From positions 1 through 45,088 of the forward strand of contig JAMONT010000029.1 in assembly GCA_027066455.1 (NCBI GenBank): DNA of 45,088 nucleotides, read 5' to 3'. A program made the position numbers and the translations under genes. The notes beneath the pieces were generated by a model. That model was not told the origin of the DNA. It did no database searches and saw only the letters and a program-made list of their open reading frames with translations. This document shows positions 21,686-32,402 of the stretch, piece after piece. This stretch comes from Candidatus Altimarinota bacterium (GTDB taxonomy: Bacteria; Patescibacteriota; Gracilibacteria; BD1-5; UBA6164). Every line of letters begins with the position of its first letter. The stretch's first letter is position 1.

Positions 21686-21701
21686 TTTTTCAGATTTTTT
21701 T

Positions 21702-23045
21702 TTACCAACCTATTTCTTTATAACAAGAATAAGTTGTCTTTTTAATTTTTCAAGTTATTGGGTCTGTTACAGTATTTTTATAACAATTTTTTTTATATTT
21801 TTTAGAATCAATTTTTGCTTGAGCAGGAAAAGGATTCAATTTCCATCATTCTATTCAATAACAAAATTCTTTTCATTTTTTATATGAATAATAATCCCAA
21901 ATTATACTTTCAGAAGTTTTATTTACAAACTTATAATTTTTTATTGGTCAAAATATTGTAGCATCAAGTCAAATAAGTTTTCAGTAATATCATTTATAAA
22001 ATCACATATGAGGCAATCTTTCTGTACTTGTAAATAAGTCTGGTTGATACATTGTAAAATGGTATAAAATAGTTGGAACTCAACATAATCATCATCATTT
22101 TATTTTAAAAGTTTCAACAGAACCTTTTATAAGTTTTCCAGATTTTGTTCTTTTTGTCCTAAGAGCCAATCATTCTACATAATTTACTCAATTTGTAAAT
22201 AATCATTTTAGAGTATCTATTTCACTACTAGCTTTCAAAATTGGATAAGACATTTTCATTGATTTAAGTCACTTATTTATATTTGTTTCCCTATATTTAT
22301 GGTAAACTGTACAAAGATTTCTTGAATAATAATTTGCTTTATTTTGATAAATATAACAAGCAATATTTTTATCAAAATTAGTTTTTATGAAAACATTATT
22401 TTTATAAAGAAAATTTTTCAATTCTGGATTAATATTCACAATATCTATTGTACATTTTTTTTCTTTTCTAAATTTTTCTAAATGTTTTTTTATATCAAAA
22501 ATATTTTTATTATAATAATCTAATAATATTGGTTTTTTAGTTATTTTTTGAAATTCTAAAATAAAATCTGTATCATCATAAATATTTAATAAAAACATTT
22601 TATCATTAACTATTTCTATTTTTTTATTTTCAGATTTTTTTATTATAGTTCCTGAATTTGTATAATTATTTATTAAATGAGTAAATTTAGACAAATCATT
22701 TATTTCCACATATTTTCAAATAAAAAAATTATTACGTACTCATTTTAAATCATCTTTTTTCTTCTTTTTAGAAATAAAATAATAATATTTTTTATCTTTT
22801 TCCCTTTCAAAACAATTCCCTCTTTTATATAAAGGAAATTTTTTATCATATTTTAATTTTTTTTCTTCACAAATATCTTTAGCTTTGTAAGACATTGATA
22901 AAGTAAAATTTTTAGATTGTTTTAATACAATATTTACTTCTGAATAAGCTAAAGAATTTGTTCAAAAAAATATAAAAAAAATAATTATAAAAATTTTTTT
23001 TATTATGGTAATATTTCAAACACTTTTATTTTTTTTAATTTGCAT
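21702..23045 (-). CDS. secreted VanW-like protein
   Basis: The 447-residue protein has a signal (IFIIIFFIFFGTNSLA) after a charged start, so it is exported. The N-terminal half is Lys/Asn-rich and unrecognised. The C-terminal half matches the VanW pattern: GGGYVGVPTILYHFTM in place of the family's GGGICQ-S-TLYN, then RLPHMGFYKG, GLDATIFGPIKNYKFVNKT and I-W. VanW domains occur in envelope proteins of unknown chemistry, sometimes near vancomycin-resistance genes. The usual Cys of GGG-x-CQ is missing (GGGYVGV), so this is a divergent member. A start at ATG 23043-23045 is chosen because it gives a signal peptide; a GTG at 22709 would not. Confidence 0.72.
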
Positions 23046-23135
23046 TTATTTAGTTTTTTTATTAAAAATATTTTACTTTCATTAATATAACATAGATTTA
23101 AAATAATTACAAAAAAAATCTTTTTAAAATCTTTT

Positions 23136-24338
23136 TTATCAAATTTCTTTTTCAAAATATTCTCCTAATCTTTTTAAACCTTCATCAATTTCATAATCTT
23201 CTCTTCAATAACAAATTCTAAAACATCATTTTCCTGAGGGTCAAAATCAACTTCAAGGAACAATTGCTAATTTTGCTTTTTCTAAAATTTTTTCACATTC
23301 CAAAACATCATCATCAGTATATTTAAATTTTGGGAAAATATAATAGCTTCAAACTGGAATTTCAAAACTTATATATTTTTCAAATTTTTTTAATTTTTCT
23401 ACAACATAATTTCTTCTTTTTAATAATTTTTCTTTTATTGTGGAAGTATATTCAAATAAAAAATCCATAGAATCCAAAATTGCATATTGGCTATTTGAAG
23501 GTGCACAACTAATAATTGAATCGTGAATTTTTAAAATTTCTTTTATTAAAAATTCATTTGCAACCAAATATCATATTCTCCAACCTGTTATTCAAAAAGC
23601 TTTTGACCAAGAATTAATTACAATCAAATTTTTTTTATATTCTGGAAAAAGTTTTAAATGAGAAAAATCAACTACATTTTCATCAAAAATATAAAAATTG
23701 TAAACTTCATCAGTTAAAAGATAAATATTATTTTTTTCTACTATTTTTAATAATTCTTTAACTTCTTCTAAATCAATAAAATTTCCTGTTGGATTATTAG
23801 GATTTACTAGAATTATTGCTTTAGTATTTTTTGTAATTTTATTTTTTATATCTTTTAAATCTAGTTTAAAATCTGAAGTTAAATTAGAAAAAATTTTTTT
23901 ACCTCAAGCAATATCAACTATTTTTGAATATGAAGAATATGTTGGTTCTATAAAAATTATTTCATCAGATTTTTTTGTAATAATTGTTAGTATAATTGAC
24001 ATAATTGCCTGAATAGCACCAGCTGTTATCAAAATTTCATCAACATTAATTCAACAATTATATTTTGGATTATATAATTTACACATTTTTTCCCTAAGTT
24101 CCAAAATTCCAGGTCATATTGTATAATCATTAGATTTTTTTTCATTTATATGTTCTTTCATAGCTTTTTTTAAAACCTCTGGAGCTTCATACCAAGGAAT
24201 TCCCTGACTCAAACTAATTACATTTTCTCAAGATTTTTGTAAAATTTTTGCCTTCAATTCCATAGCTTTTATCTGAGACATTTCTGTATTTTCTAGTTTA
24301 TAATTTTGTATTTTATATTTATTTATTTTTTCTCACAT
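23136..24338 (-). CDS. PLP-dependent aminotransferase, class I/II
   Basis: The 400-residue cytoplasmic enzyme has the fold-type I signature. It has VNPNNPTGNFIDLEE, TDEVYNFYIFDE and the PLP lysine K246 in SWSKAFGITGWRIG. The family's C-terminal Arg lies in KWCFRICYGRED. N-terminal SLSQGIPWYEAP is the usual substrate-entry strand. It resembles AspC-type aspartate/aromatic aminotransferases. In a reduced CPR-type genome the substrate cannot be inferred. It lies 90 nt upstream of the VanW-like gene on the same strand. An AT-rich stretch with a possible -10 follows its start. Confidence 0.92.
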
Positions 24339-24508
24339 ATTTATTTTTTATTTTAAAATTTTATAAACTTCCTAATATATTATATATTTTAATTTTTTTT
24401 TGCAATTTTTTTTACAATTTCATAATTTAAACCTATAAAAGATATACGTCTTGCTTTTATAAAAAAATATTGTACAAATCTTTTTTATAAAAAAACTTAA
24501 AAAAAAAT

Positions 24509-24537
24509 TTGATTTTTAAATGTTATAAGTGTATAAT
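24509..24537 (+). promoter_or_regulatory. strong sigma70-like promoter
   Basis: TTGATT, a 17-nt spacer and TATAAT. It lies 43 nt upstream of the small membrane protein ATG at 24581 and is the best promoter match in the window. Confidence 0.65.
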
Positions 24538-24580
24538 GCTTATGTTTTAAATTATATTTTAATATTTTATAAATAATTTT

Positions 24581-24958
24581 ATGAAAAACTTTTTAACAAA
24601 AACAACAGCATTAACTGCTTGAATAATGTTTTCAATGTTAGGTTTATTTAGTGAAACTTTTGCTGCAATATTACCATGATTTTGAAGAGTAAAAGAATGA
24701 GCAAAATGAAATGAACAAGATTTATCATTATATATACAAGATTTGATTGTATGGTTTCTAGGTTTTTTAGCTTTAATTGCTGTAATAATATTTATAGTAG
24801 CATGATTTATGATAATGACTGCTTGAGGTGATGAAGATAAAGTTAAAAAAGGTAAAACTTGGATGATTAATGCTATTATTTGAATAATTATTATATTTTT
24901 AGCTTGGTCAGTAACAAAATGGATTTTTGATGTTGTTATGTGAACTGCTATTCAATAA
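24581..24958 (+). CDS. VirB2/TrbC-like small membrane (pilin-like) protein
   Basis: The 125-residue protein has a cleavable-looking signal ending ETFAA. A second hydrophobic helix (LIVWFLGFLALIAVIIFIVA) and a third (AIIGIIIIFLAWSVTKWIF) are separated by the short basic loop GGDEDKVKKGK. This two-helix hairpin is the layout of VirB2/TrbC-type pilins and of small CPR proteins annotated as such. It has its own strong promoter and terminator and stands alone, with no VirB/Tra neighbours. It could be a surface fibre subunit or a simple membrane protein. It is probably highly expressed, judging from the promoter. Confidence 0.72.
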
Positions 24959-24973
24959 TCATTTTCTTAAAAA

Positions 24974-25011
24974 ATTCTTGAAAAATAAAAACTTTTTCAA
25001 GGATTTTTTTT
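24974..25011 (+). terminator. rho-independent terminator
   Basis: ATTCTTGAAAAA pairs with TTTTTCAAGGAT and is followed by eight T. It lies 15 nt after the pilin-like gene. Confidence 0.85.
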
Positions 25012-25037
25012 GTTTTGCATTTTTCCTGAAAAAAAAT

Positions 25038-25068
25038 AGTAATTATAAGAAAGATTCTTATAATTACT
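25038..25068. repeat. perfect 13-bp inverted repeat between convergent genes
   Basis: AGTAATTATAAGA and TCTTATAATTACT are exact reverse complements around a 5-nt loop (AAGAT). It lies between the pilin-like gene's terminator and the 3' end of dnaA. It is AT-rich and lacks a long T-tract. It may act as a hairpin for the dnaA mRNA or as a protein site. Confidence 0.6.
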
Positions 25069-25129
25069 ATTATTATTTTAGTAAAAAATATTTATACAGA
25101 TTATTTAATAGTTTATTTATTTAAGTTTT

Positions 25130-26554
25130 TTATATTCAAATTGTATTTCTTAAATGATTCATATCAGTTAAAAGTTTTTTATCTTTTTTTAATAATCAAT
25201 CTAATTTTTTACAACTATAAAGTACAGCAGCGTGATTTCTTCAAGAAAAAATATTTCCTATTCTTTCATAAGTATAATGCATTTTATTTTTTAATAAATA
25301 CATACTTACTTGTCTTGGAATCATAAATTCTTTTCTTCTATTTGTTCATAAAATTCATTCTTTTTCAATTCAAAAATAATTTCAAACAGCTTCTATAATA
25401 TCTTCATAACTTCTAATTGTTACAGTTGGAGCAACAGTTTTTTTAGCTTCTCATAAAATATTATCAGTAAAACTCAATTTATTTAATTTTTTTGCAACCA
25501 TTTCCAAAGTAGGAAAAATTCAAGTTAATTCATATTCTGCAATTAATTGATTCAAAACTCATTCTAATTCTCTAATATTTTGAGTAACATTAGTAGCAAT
25601 AAATTCAAAAATATCTTGACTTAATAAAAATTCTTTTTCACGTGCTTTTTCTTGTAAAATTGCTAATCTAGTTTCATAATCTGGTTTTCAAATATCAACA
25701 GTAATTCCCCACCCAAAACGACTTTGTAATCTTGGTTCAAGTTCAGTTAATTCATTTGGAGATCTATCTCAAGAAAGAATTATTTGTTTATTATCATCAT
25801 ATAATAAATTAAAAATATTGTATAATTCATTTTGAGTTTGTTCCTTTTTTGCCAAAAATTGTACATCATCAATAATCAAAACATCTGCCATTCTATATCT
25901 AGTTCTCATTTTTTCAACTGACCTTTTCTTTACAGAAGCTATATATTCAGTAATAAATTTGTCTGCAGTTATATACATAACTTTTTTTCAATTTCTTTTC
26001 TTCAAAATTTCATTTCAAGTTGCTTGTAATAAATGAGTTTTTCCAAGTCAAACATCTCAATAAATATAAAGTGGATTATATGAATTTCAAGGATTTTTTG
26101 AGACTGCTTGAGAGGCAGAATAAGCCAACTGACTATCTGGTCAAACTACAAAATTATCAAGTGTATATCTTAGATTTTTATCAGCTTTTTTTGTAATTAA
26201 AGATTCTATTTTTTTATCAAAAGTTTTTTTAACCAAACTAGATTGTTTACCAAAATTTTTAATAAAAATAGTACAATCAATAACATCTTTATTTGAAGGA
26301 TTTTCTATATTATTATCAACTTCAAATTCTATTTCTTTAATATTTTTAAATTCTTTTTTAGTAGCTTCAAAAATAACATCATAAAGTTTAGCTTCCAAAT
26401 TACCTTTCATAAAACCTGAAAAACAACCAAAAACAATTTTCTCATCACTAATTTCAAGAATAGACATTTTTCTAAAAAAAGTTAGAAAATCTTGTCTTTT
26501 TATATTTTTTAATAACTCTTCTAAAATATTCTGCAATTTATAATATTTTTCCAT
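25130..26554 (-). CDS. dnaA: chromosomal replication initiator DnaA
   Basis: The 474-residue protein has all DnaA domains. Domain I is at the N-terminus. The AAA+ core has Walker A GDVGLGKTHL (about 166-175; two glycines are TGA) and Walker [11 protein letters not shown] (D229, D230), followed by the arginine-finger strand [12 protein letters not shown]. Domain IV has the DNA-binding signature GRNHAAVLY at about 438. The C-terminus ([17 protein letters not shown]) is normal. It binds DnaA boxes at the origin and opens it. dnaN, recF and gyrB are not adjacent. A promoter lies 55 nt upstream. The standard code would break it into short pieces. Confidence 0.97.
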
Positions 26555-26608
26555 TTTGTTTAATTTTGTAAAAATCTAAAAGTTAAATTTTTCTTCTTAC
26601 TAAAATAA

Positions 26609-26636
26609 GTTATACTTATTTTTTAACAATTATCAA
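26609..26636 (-). promoter_or_regulatory. sigma70-like promoter of dnaA
   Basis: On the minus strand this reads TTGATA, 16 nt, TATAAC. It ends 55 nt before the dnaA ATG. Confidence 0.5.
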
Positions 26637-26906
26637 ATTTTAATTACATATTTTTTTTTGCTTCTTATATTTTTTAGTAAATTCATTTTAATAAATACTA
26701 TAATATTTATAAAAAAATAAAAAACAATATTGACTGTTTTTTATTAGTATAATTTTTTTATACAAAATGTTAAAAACTGTTCTTCTATTGTTTTAAAATA
26801 AGGAATATTTATATTAAAAAAAAATTCACATAAAATTTTTTTTAATGTTAAAAAAATGGAAAATGTTAAATTTTATTTTTAATTTAAATTAGTTTTATAA
26901 TTTTTC
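26637..26906. other. AT-rich intergenic region upstream of dnaA
   Basis: The gap between dnaA and the ATP-grasp fusion gene is about 350 bp and has no convincing ORF. It holds the dnaA promoter, a weak A-tract hairpin near 26720-26742 (AAAAACA/TGTTTTT) and long A/T runs. No clear DnaA-box cluster (TTATNCACA) was found, so I do not call an origin. Confidence 0.5.
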
Positions 26907-29306
26907 CTAAACAAAAAATGGTACAACTATATCTGAAAAATCTATTTCAAGCATATTAGAATTTTTTATTTCTTCCAAATCTTCTATTTTAATTTTTCAA
27001 ATATATAATTCTTTCAAACTTCATCAATCATCTAAATATTTTTTTACTTGTAAATATCAATTTGCATAAACCAAATCTTTTGCAAAAAATCAAGTATCAG
27101 AGAATTTTTTAAATCATCTTTTTATTCTAAAAATATAGTTAAAAACCCTTTCATAATCATCATTATAATATTCTAACATTTTTTGTGTTAATTTTTCAGT
27201 TGAATGAGAATTAGCATAATCTATAAAAAAATATCTTTCAAAAATAGAATAATATTTTTGGTCAACCTCTTTTAAAAATCTAGACTGATTATAAATTGCA
27301 ATTCATTCTTCTGTAGCTAAATAATTAGCTGTTCCTAATCAAAAAATTTTGTATTTTAATTTATTTCAATTTATTTTTCTCAAATGATGTCATTCTATTT
27401 CGTGAGCAATAATACTTCTTAATTCCCTTTTTCACACAACTGTTCCTGATCTCATCATCAAATTATTTCATTTCATAGCAAATCTTGAAGCTCAAATTCT
27501 TTCAATTAAAGAAATTTTTATATTATAAATATGATTAAATTTTTTTATAAAATTAATTATTTCCTGCTTTACAAGTAATTCTTCTTCTTGTTTTATTTCT
27601 CATTTATTTTTTATTAATTCCTTAGAATATTGTAAATTTTCTTCTATTATTTCTCAAAAAATTTTCTTTGAAAAAACAGTCATTTCCTTAGAATCTCAAT
27701 TTTTAAAAGCTTTTAAAAATTTTATTTTATTAAGAATTTCTTGCTTTTTATCTAAAAATATTTTATTTAAAGGAATATCAGAAATTTCTAAATTTTCAAT
27801 AATTTTTTCCAAATCATCTAATTTTATTTTTAATTCTTCATATCTAAAATTTGGATTATATTTTCACTTTTTTTCTATAAATTTTTGTTTTTCTTCCTCT
27901 AAATTAATTGGTTTTATATATCTCAAAAGTCATATTTTTTTATCTATTCTAACAAGAATTTTATCAATATTTACAAGTGATTCTTCATATTTTTTTATAA
28001 TAGCAACATTTTTTGATTTCAAAAAATTTACAGAATCTAAATCTATTGGAAGTTCATTTTTTTTGTATTTGAAAGGATCAAGCAAAAATCATCTCAAAGC
28101 ATCTTTTCATAAAATAATTTTATTATTTTCAATATTTTCTATTTTAAAATTTATTCTTCTAGTTTCTCAAAGAAGTTCTATTTCCAATTTTATTCTTTCT
28201 TTTTTTTCTATATTTTCTTTTGAAATTTTCAAAATATCTATTAAAAAATTTTTATCAATTATAGAATAAAAAATAGAAGGTTTTATATATGATAAATATT
28301 TATATTTTTTTTCTAAATAAAAAATACTTACATATTCTTTTATTCAAACAATTTTTTTTCAAGAAATATTTTCAATTTTTTCTTCTATATTTCCTCAAAA
28401 TAAATCTTTTCATAATCTAACTCATTTTTTCATAGAATCTACAAAAACTCAAGTTACTTTTTTTAATCTATTTTTCAAAGGAGCTAAATTGGCTAATTGA
28501 ACAGATAAACCAGGTCTAATATTCATTTCTAAAAGAAGTGGTCAATCAATTTTATCAAGAACAATATCACAACCAACAAATCAAATATTTGTAATTTCTT
28601 GAACTTTTACAGCTAATTCCAAAATTTTTTCCCAATCTGGAAGTTCTATTCATCTAACATCTCAAATTCCTGGAATTGTTTTCACATTTTTTCACATATG
28701 AGAAATATAAGTCAATTTTCCTGTTCAAATATCAACTCAAACTCAACAAGCTCAAGCATGCAAATTTGCTTTTCACTTTGATTTAGCTGTTGGAATTCTA
28801 AACATTGCCATTACCGGAACCATATTAAAAACAATAATTCTCAAATCTGGCAATCAAAATTTTCCCAAAAGTTCTATTTCAGAATTCAAAATAACTTTTT
28901 TTTCTATAATTATTTTATCTCTATTTCAAGAAAGTGAATAAAATCATTCTAAAATAAAAGCAAAATGAGCCGAAAGTTCTTTTTCACTCATAACAGTTCA
29001 ATCATTTAAAACAAAATTTCAACTTGCATCTTTTTCATCAATTATCAAAATTCATTTTCATCAAAATCAAGCATTTGGTTTTATTACAAAAGGTAATTTT
29101 AAATCATTAATTTTCAAATTTTCTAATTCTTTTTGATTAGACACAACTAAAAGAGTATCTACAACAGATACTCATTTTGATTTTAAAAAATCTTTTGTTG
29201 CAAGTTTTGAATCAGCCAATTTTTTAGCATAACTATCATTATATTCTTTAATATAATCCAAAGTTCTTGCATTTAAACCTAACAATCAGTAAGTTTTAAA
29301 AAACAT
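26907..29306 (-). CDS. ATP-grasp ligase fused to DUF1704-like HExxxH metallopeptidase
   Basis: The 799-residue protein has two parts. The N-terminal ~300 residues are an ATP-grasp, RimK-like amino acid ligase. K76 and the loop AGFGGKGI (79-86) are followed by LPDLRIIVF, MAMFRIPT, ANLHAGA, CDIVLD and the Mg site EMNIRPGLS. It resembles the alpha-L-glutamate ligase-like family. The C-terminal ~300 residues resemble DUF1704 (MATCAP-like) peptidases: zinc motif HEIEGH (H635, E636, H640) followed about 25 residues later by EEGIA (666-670), like the family's QEGLA. A charged middle region connects them. The protein would both add and remove amino acids, or couple two reactions. The upstream gene overlaps by 11 nt. 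Confidence 0.82.
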
Positions 29307-29856
29307 TTATTCAAGAAGTTGTTATATTATAAGTTTCATTTTTATCAGAATAATTAGCATTTATAATATTAATAAATGAAAAATCTCATAATTTTCAATT
29401 ATTTTTTATTTTTAATTCTAAAATTTTTCAAGATAATTTTTCTTGTTTTGATTTTGGAACTACAGATATAATAGTTATTCCAGAAGTTTTATTCAAAGTA
29501 AATACTTCAAAATTTTCATTCAAAGTTTTTATTTCTTCTATATTTATTTGTTTTTCATCAAAAGTGATAGTTAATCAAATATTTAAAGGATTAGAAATTT
29601 CTTTTTTTAAACTAATATTATAAATATTGTCTGAACTTTTTTCTATATAAAAATCTTTTTTTTCTATATTTTCTTTTTCCAAAATAGAACTATTTTCTAT
29701 TTTTACTTGATTAATATCAGCTTTTAAAAAAGAAGGATTTATAGAATTATTATTCATAAAGTCACTTATTCAAAAACCTACAACAAAAGCTAAAACACCA
29801 AATCAGATATTTTTAAACAATTCTTGTTTTTTATATTTTTTCATTACATCAGTCAT
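29296..29856 (-). CDS. membrane-anchored cohesin-like or Ig-like domain protein
   Basis: The 186-residue protein has one N-terminal helix (NIGFGVLAFVVGFGISDFM) that anchors it, followed by a single beta-rich extracellular domain. Stretches such as ISNPLNIGLTITFDEKQINI, VFTLNKTSGITIISVV and GKILELKIKNNGKLGDFSF have the alternating pattern of cohesin-like and bacterial Ig-like domains. It overlaps the ATP-grasp/peptidase gene by 11 nt, so translation is coupled. The two proteins may form a membrane-bound module. The exact domain family is not certain. Confidence 0.7.
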
Positions 29857-29941
29857 AAATTTTTTTAGTTATTTTTTAAACTAGTTTTAGTTTAATCTTT
29901 TTTTTTATTTTGTCTAATTATTTTTTACTATTTTATTTTTT

Positions 29942-30892
29942 TTACCAATCTTTTTCTTGATTTTCATCTAACAAAGAATTATCATAAAGATTTTTTATTA
30001 TTTTATTTTCCTTATACTTTTTATTATAAAATTCTCTAAATTGTCCCTGACTTTTTTCTAATTGCTTAGCATAATTTTTTATAAATTCTTCTTGTTCTTG
30101 TTCTTTTTGCATTTTTTTATTTTCTCTTGCTTCTTTCTGTTTTTTTTCTATATTTTCTTTTTTTGCAGCCCCTTTCTCTCCATCGGGGAGAGAGGATTCA
30201 GGAGAGAGGGTTTTATTTTTTTCTTTGTCATTTTTCTGATTTTTTTCTTTTCCTTTATTATTATTTTTTTTCTGATTTTCATCTTTTTTTCAATCTTCTT
30301 TTTTACTATCTTCATCTTTTTTTTCTTTGTTATTTTTTTCTTTTTTTTCATTATTCTTTCATTTTTTTTCATTATTTTTTTTATTTTCTTCTTCTTCTTT
30401 TTCTTTTTCTTTTTTTATCTCTTCTTTTATTTTTTTAATTTTTTCTTTTATAAATAAAATATTTTTTTCTATTTTTAATTTATATTTTATATTTATTGCT
30501 TTTCTATAAAGTTCTAAAGACTTTTTTAAAAATTTTATTTTTTCTTCTTTTGTAATTAATCTTTTTTGAGCTAAAGGTTCTCATAAAAAATAATAATTTT
30601 CTGATAAAGTTTGATATAATTCAAATTTATTTTTTTCTTCTAAATTATCTTTTTTTTCATTTTCTTTTAAAACTTTTTCCAAAATTTCTTTAGATTTTTT
30701 TTCTTTAGAGTCAGTTATAGTTCTTGCTAAATTTATTTTATTTTCAATATTATCTATTTTTTCCAAAATTTCTATTTTTTTATTTTCATCTTTTTCCAAA
30801 TTAAGAGCATAAAAAGTATATCAAAAGTCCTTTAAACTGTAAAAGTTTAAAGCTAAGAATAAAAGAATTAATATTAGTATTTTTATTTTCAT
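29942..30892 (-). CDS. membrane-anchored coiled-coil/TPR-like protein with palindrome insert
   Basis: The 316-residue protein starts with a signal-anchor (MKIKILILILLFLALNFYSL). A helical region follows (FELYQTLSENYYFLG, FLKKSLELYRKAI), suggestive of one or two TPR-like hairpins, and then a very long Lys/Glu/Asn stretch. The 3' half of the gene is almost pure purine. A family A palindromic repeat sits in frame at 30164-30210 and encodes TLSPESSLPDGEKGAAK, unlike the surrounding composition. The C-terminus ends NSLLDENQEKDW. It is the first gene of a three-gene minus-strand group ending with the ATP-grasp fusion, 85 nt before the next gene. Function unknown. Confidence 0.75.
30164..30210 (-). 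repeat. GC-rich palindromic repeat, family A copy 6, inside a CDS
   Basis: On the minus strand this reads CCCTCTCTCCTGAATCCTCT, then CTCCCC GAT GGAGAG, AAAGGGGCTGCA. It is in sense in the coiled-coil gene and encodes LSPESSLPDGEKGAA in the same phase as the copy at 34954. Confidence 0.93.
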
Positions 30893-30988
30893 TGTAAAAA
30901 ATTATTTTATATATTTTTAATTATATTATTTAATTTTTTTTTGCAAGAAAAAAAGAACAAAAATTTTTGTTCTTTTTAATTTATATTT

Positions 30989-32320
30989 TTAATATCTTTC
31001 TCATATTCTTAATAAAGCATAAAATGCATCAATTCAATTTTTATTTATTCAAGCTTTTGATATATAAACCTTATCAATAATTCATTTTAATTCATAACCT
31101 CAAGAACTTCTAGAACAAATTCATATTCATCGTCAATCATCTTCTCTTATTTTTCAAGTAATATTTCATTCTCATACTATTTTTCTATTCCTAACAACTA
31201 ACCATTTTCAATCTTTTGCAGTAAATAAAATATTGTTATACCCATAATACTTTAAAATATTATTAGTTCAAAGTCATATAGAAGTTCAATCATCTAAAGT
31301 TTGAGTATTAATTCAAAATTTAGGATTATTTATATCTGTAAAATTATGTTGATTTTTTATATTATATCATCAAGAAGTTCACCAACTAGCTAAAGCTATA
31401 TTATAACTACTATTATCTCATTTTTCTACTTTATAAGAGATATAAACAGTAAATTCATTCCTTCATCATAAGATATCAGTACTTCAACTTCATACAATAA
31501 GTCTTCAACTTCAATTACAATATAATCACTTATCTAAATCTGTCTTAATTGTTTTTAAGTTTCAAATGTTATCTATATTATAATTTCAAAAAACATCTTT
31601 TATTCAATTATCAAAATTAAGATAAGCAATTCAATTAAAATCATTAGATATAATAGATTCTTTTCTTGAAATTAAAGATAAAAATCATCATAAATAAGAA
31701 CCTGTTCATTCCAAATAAGAATTATCTTTGAATCTTGCCTTATATATTTCTGTTGTTGTTGATACATTTAAAAATCAAGCTGTTTTTATTGAAGCTATTT
31801 CTTGAATTGGAGTATTATCTATATCTGTTAATATTCACAATTTTTTTCAATAAACTGTTGGAAATTTATCTGTATAATCTGCATAACTTCTAGAAATATT
31901 AAATGCTGATTTATTTTGCAATTCTGTTCAGTCTTCCAAAAAAGCCATTAGTTGAAAATATTTTTTATCTTTTGTTAGATAATATGAAAAATAATCTCAG
32001 CTTTGAGGATCTATACCTTCTGTACTATAATTTATTTGTTCTATTATATTTTTTCATACATAACCTTGATAAGCTATTGTATTTTCTAAAATTCAAGTTC
32101 AGGTTTTTACTTCTACATTATCTTCTGGAAGAGGCAAAGATTTTTTTGCTGAATAAATTTCCAAAGCTTGGCTTATATTTTTCAGTTGAGAAACTCTATT
32201 TGTATCTCTTGATGAACCTAAGTAAGATGAATATCAAATAAATCAAATTGTTGCCAATATTGATAATATTGTTATTACTACTATTAATTCTACTAAAGTA
32301 AAAGCTTTTTTATTTTTCAT
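30989..32320 (-). CDS. type IV prepilin-like protein with large C-terminal domain
   Basis: The 443-residue protein begins MKNKKAFTLVELIVVITIL, a type III (N-methylation) signal cleaved by prepilin peptidase before a Phe, followed by the usual hydrophobic assembly helix. After a short pilin-like part (QLKNISQALEIYSAKKSLPL), the protein continues for 300 residues. FGYLGGFLSLISRKESI, LYCNGSGRLIVGSG and FTVYISYKVEKGDNSSYNIA suggest a concanavalin/LamG-like beta domain. Such large minor pilins can act as adhesins at the pilus tip. It is 30 nt or more from other genes. Ordinary major pilins are 130-170 residues, so this is a special form. Confidence 0.85.
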
Positions 32321-32402
32321 ACAAGGATTTTTAGAAAATACTGAAAAAATAGTTTAAAAGAAAGATAACAATTTCTTTCTCAAAAACTTTGGAAAATATA
32401 AA

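Noticed and set aside
22269-22709. Separate 146-aa gene with GTG start
   Set aside because: The frame continues through TGA-Gly on both sides into the VanW-like protein, which has its own signal peptide at 23045.
26555-26906. Possible replication origin next to dnaA
   Set aside because: The region is AT-rich but no cluster of TTATNCACA-like boxes was seen, and dnaN is not adjacent.
30062-30509. Overlapping plus-strand Phe/Leu-rich ORFs of 60-131 aa
   Set aside because: They are antisense to the Lys/Glu-rich coiled-coil gene; poly-pyrimidine sequence gives artificial Phe/Ser/Leu proteins.
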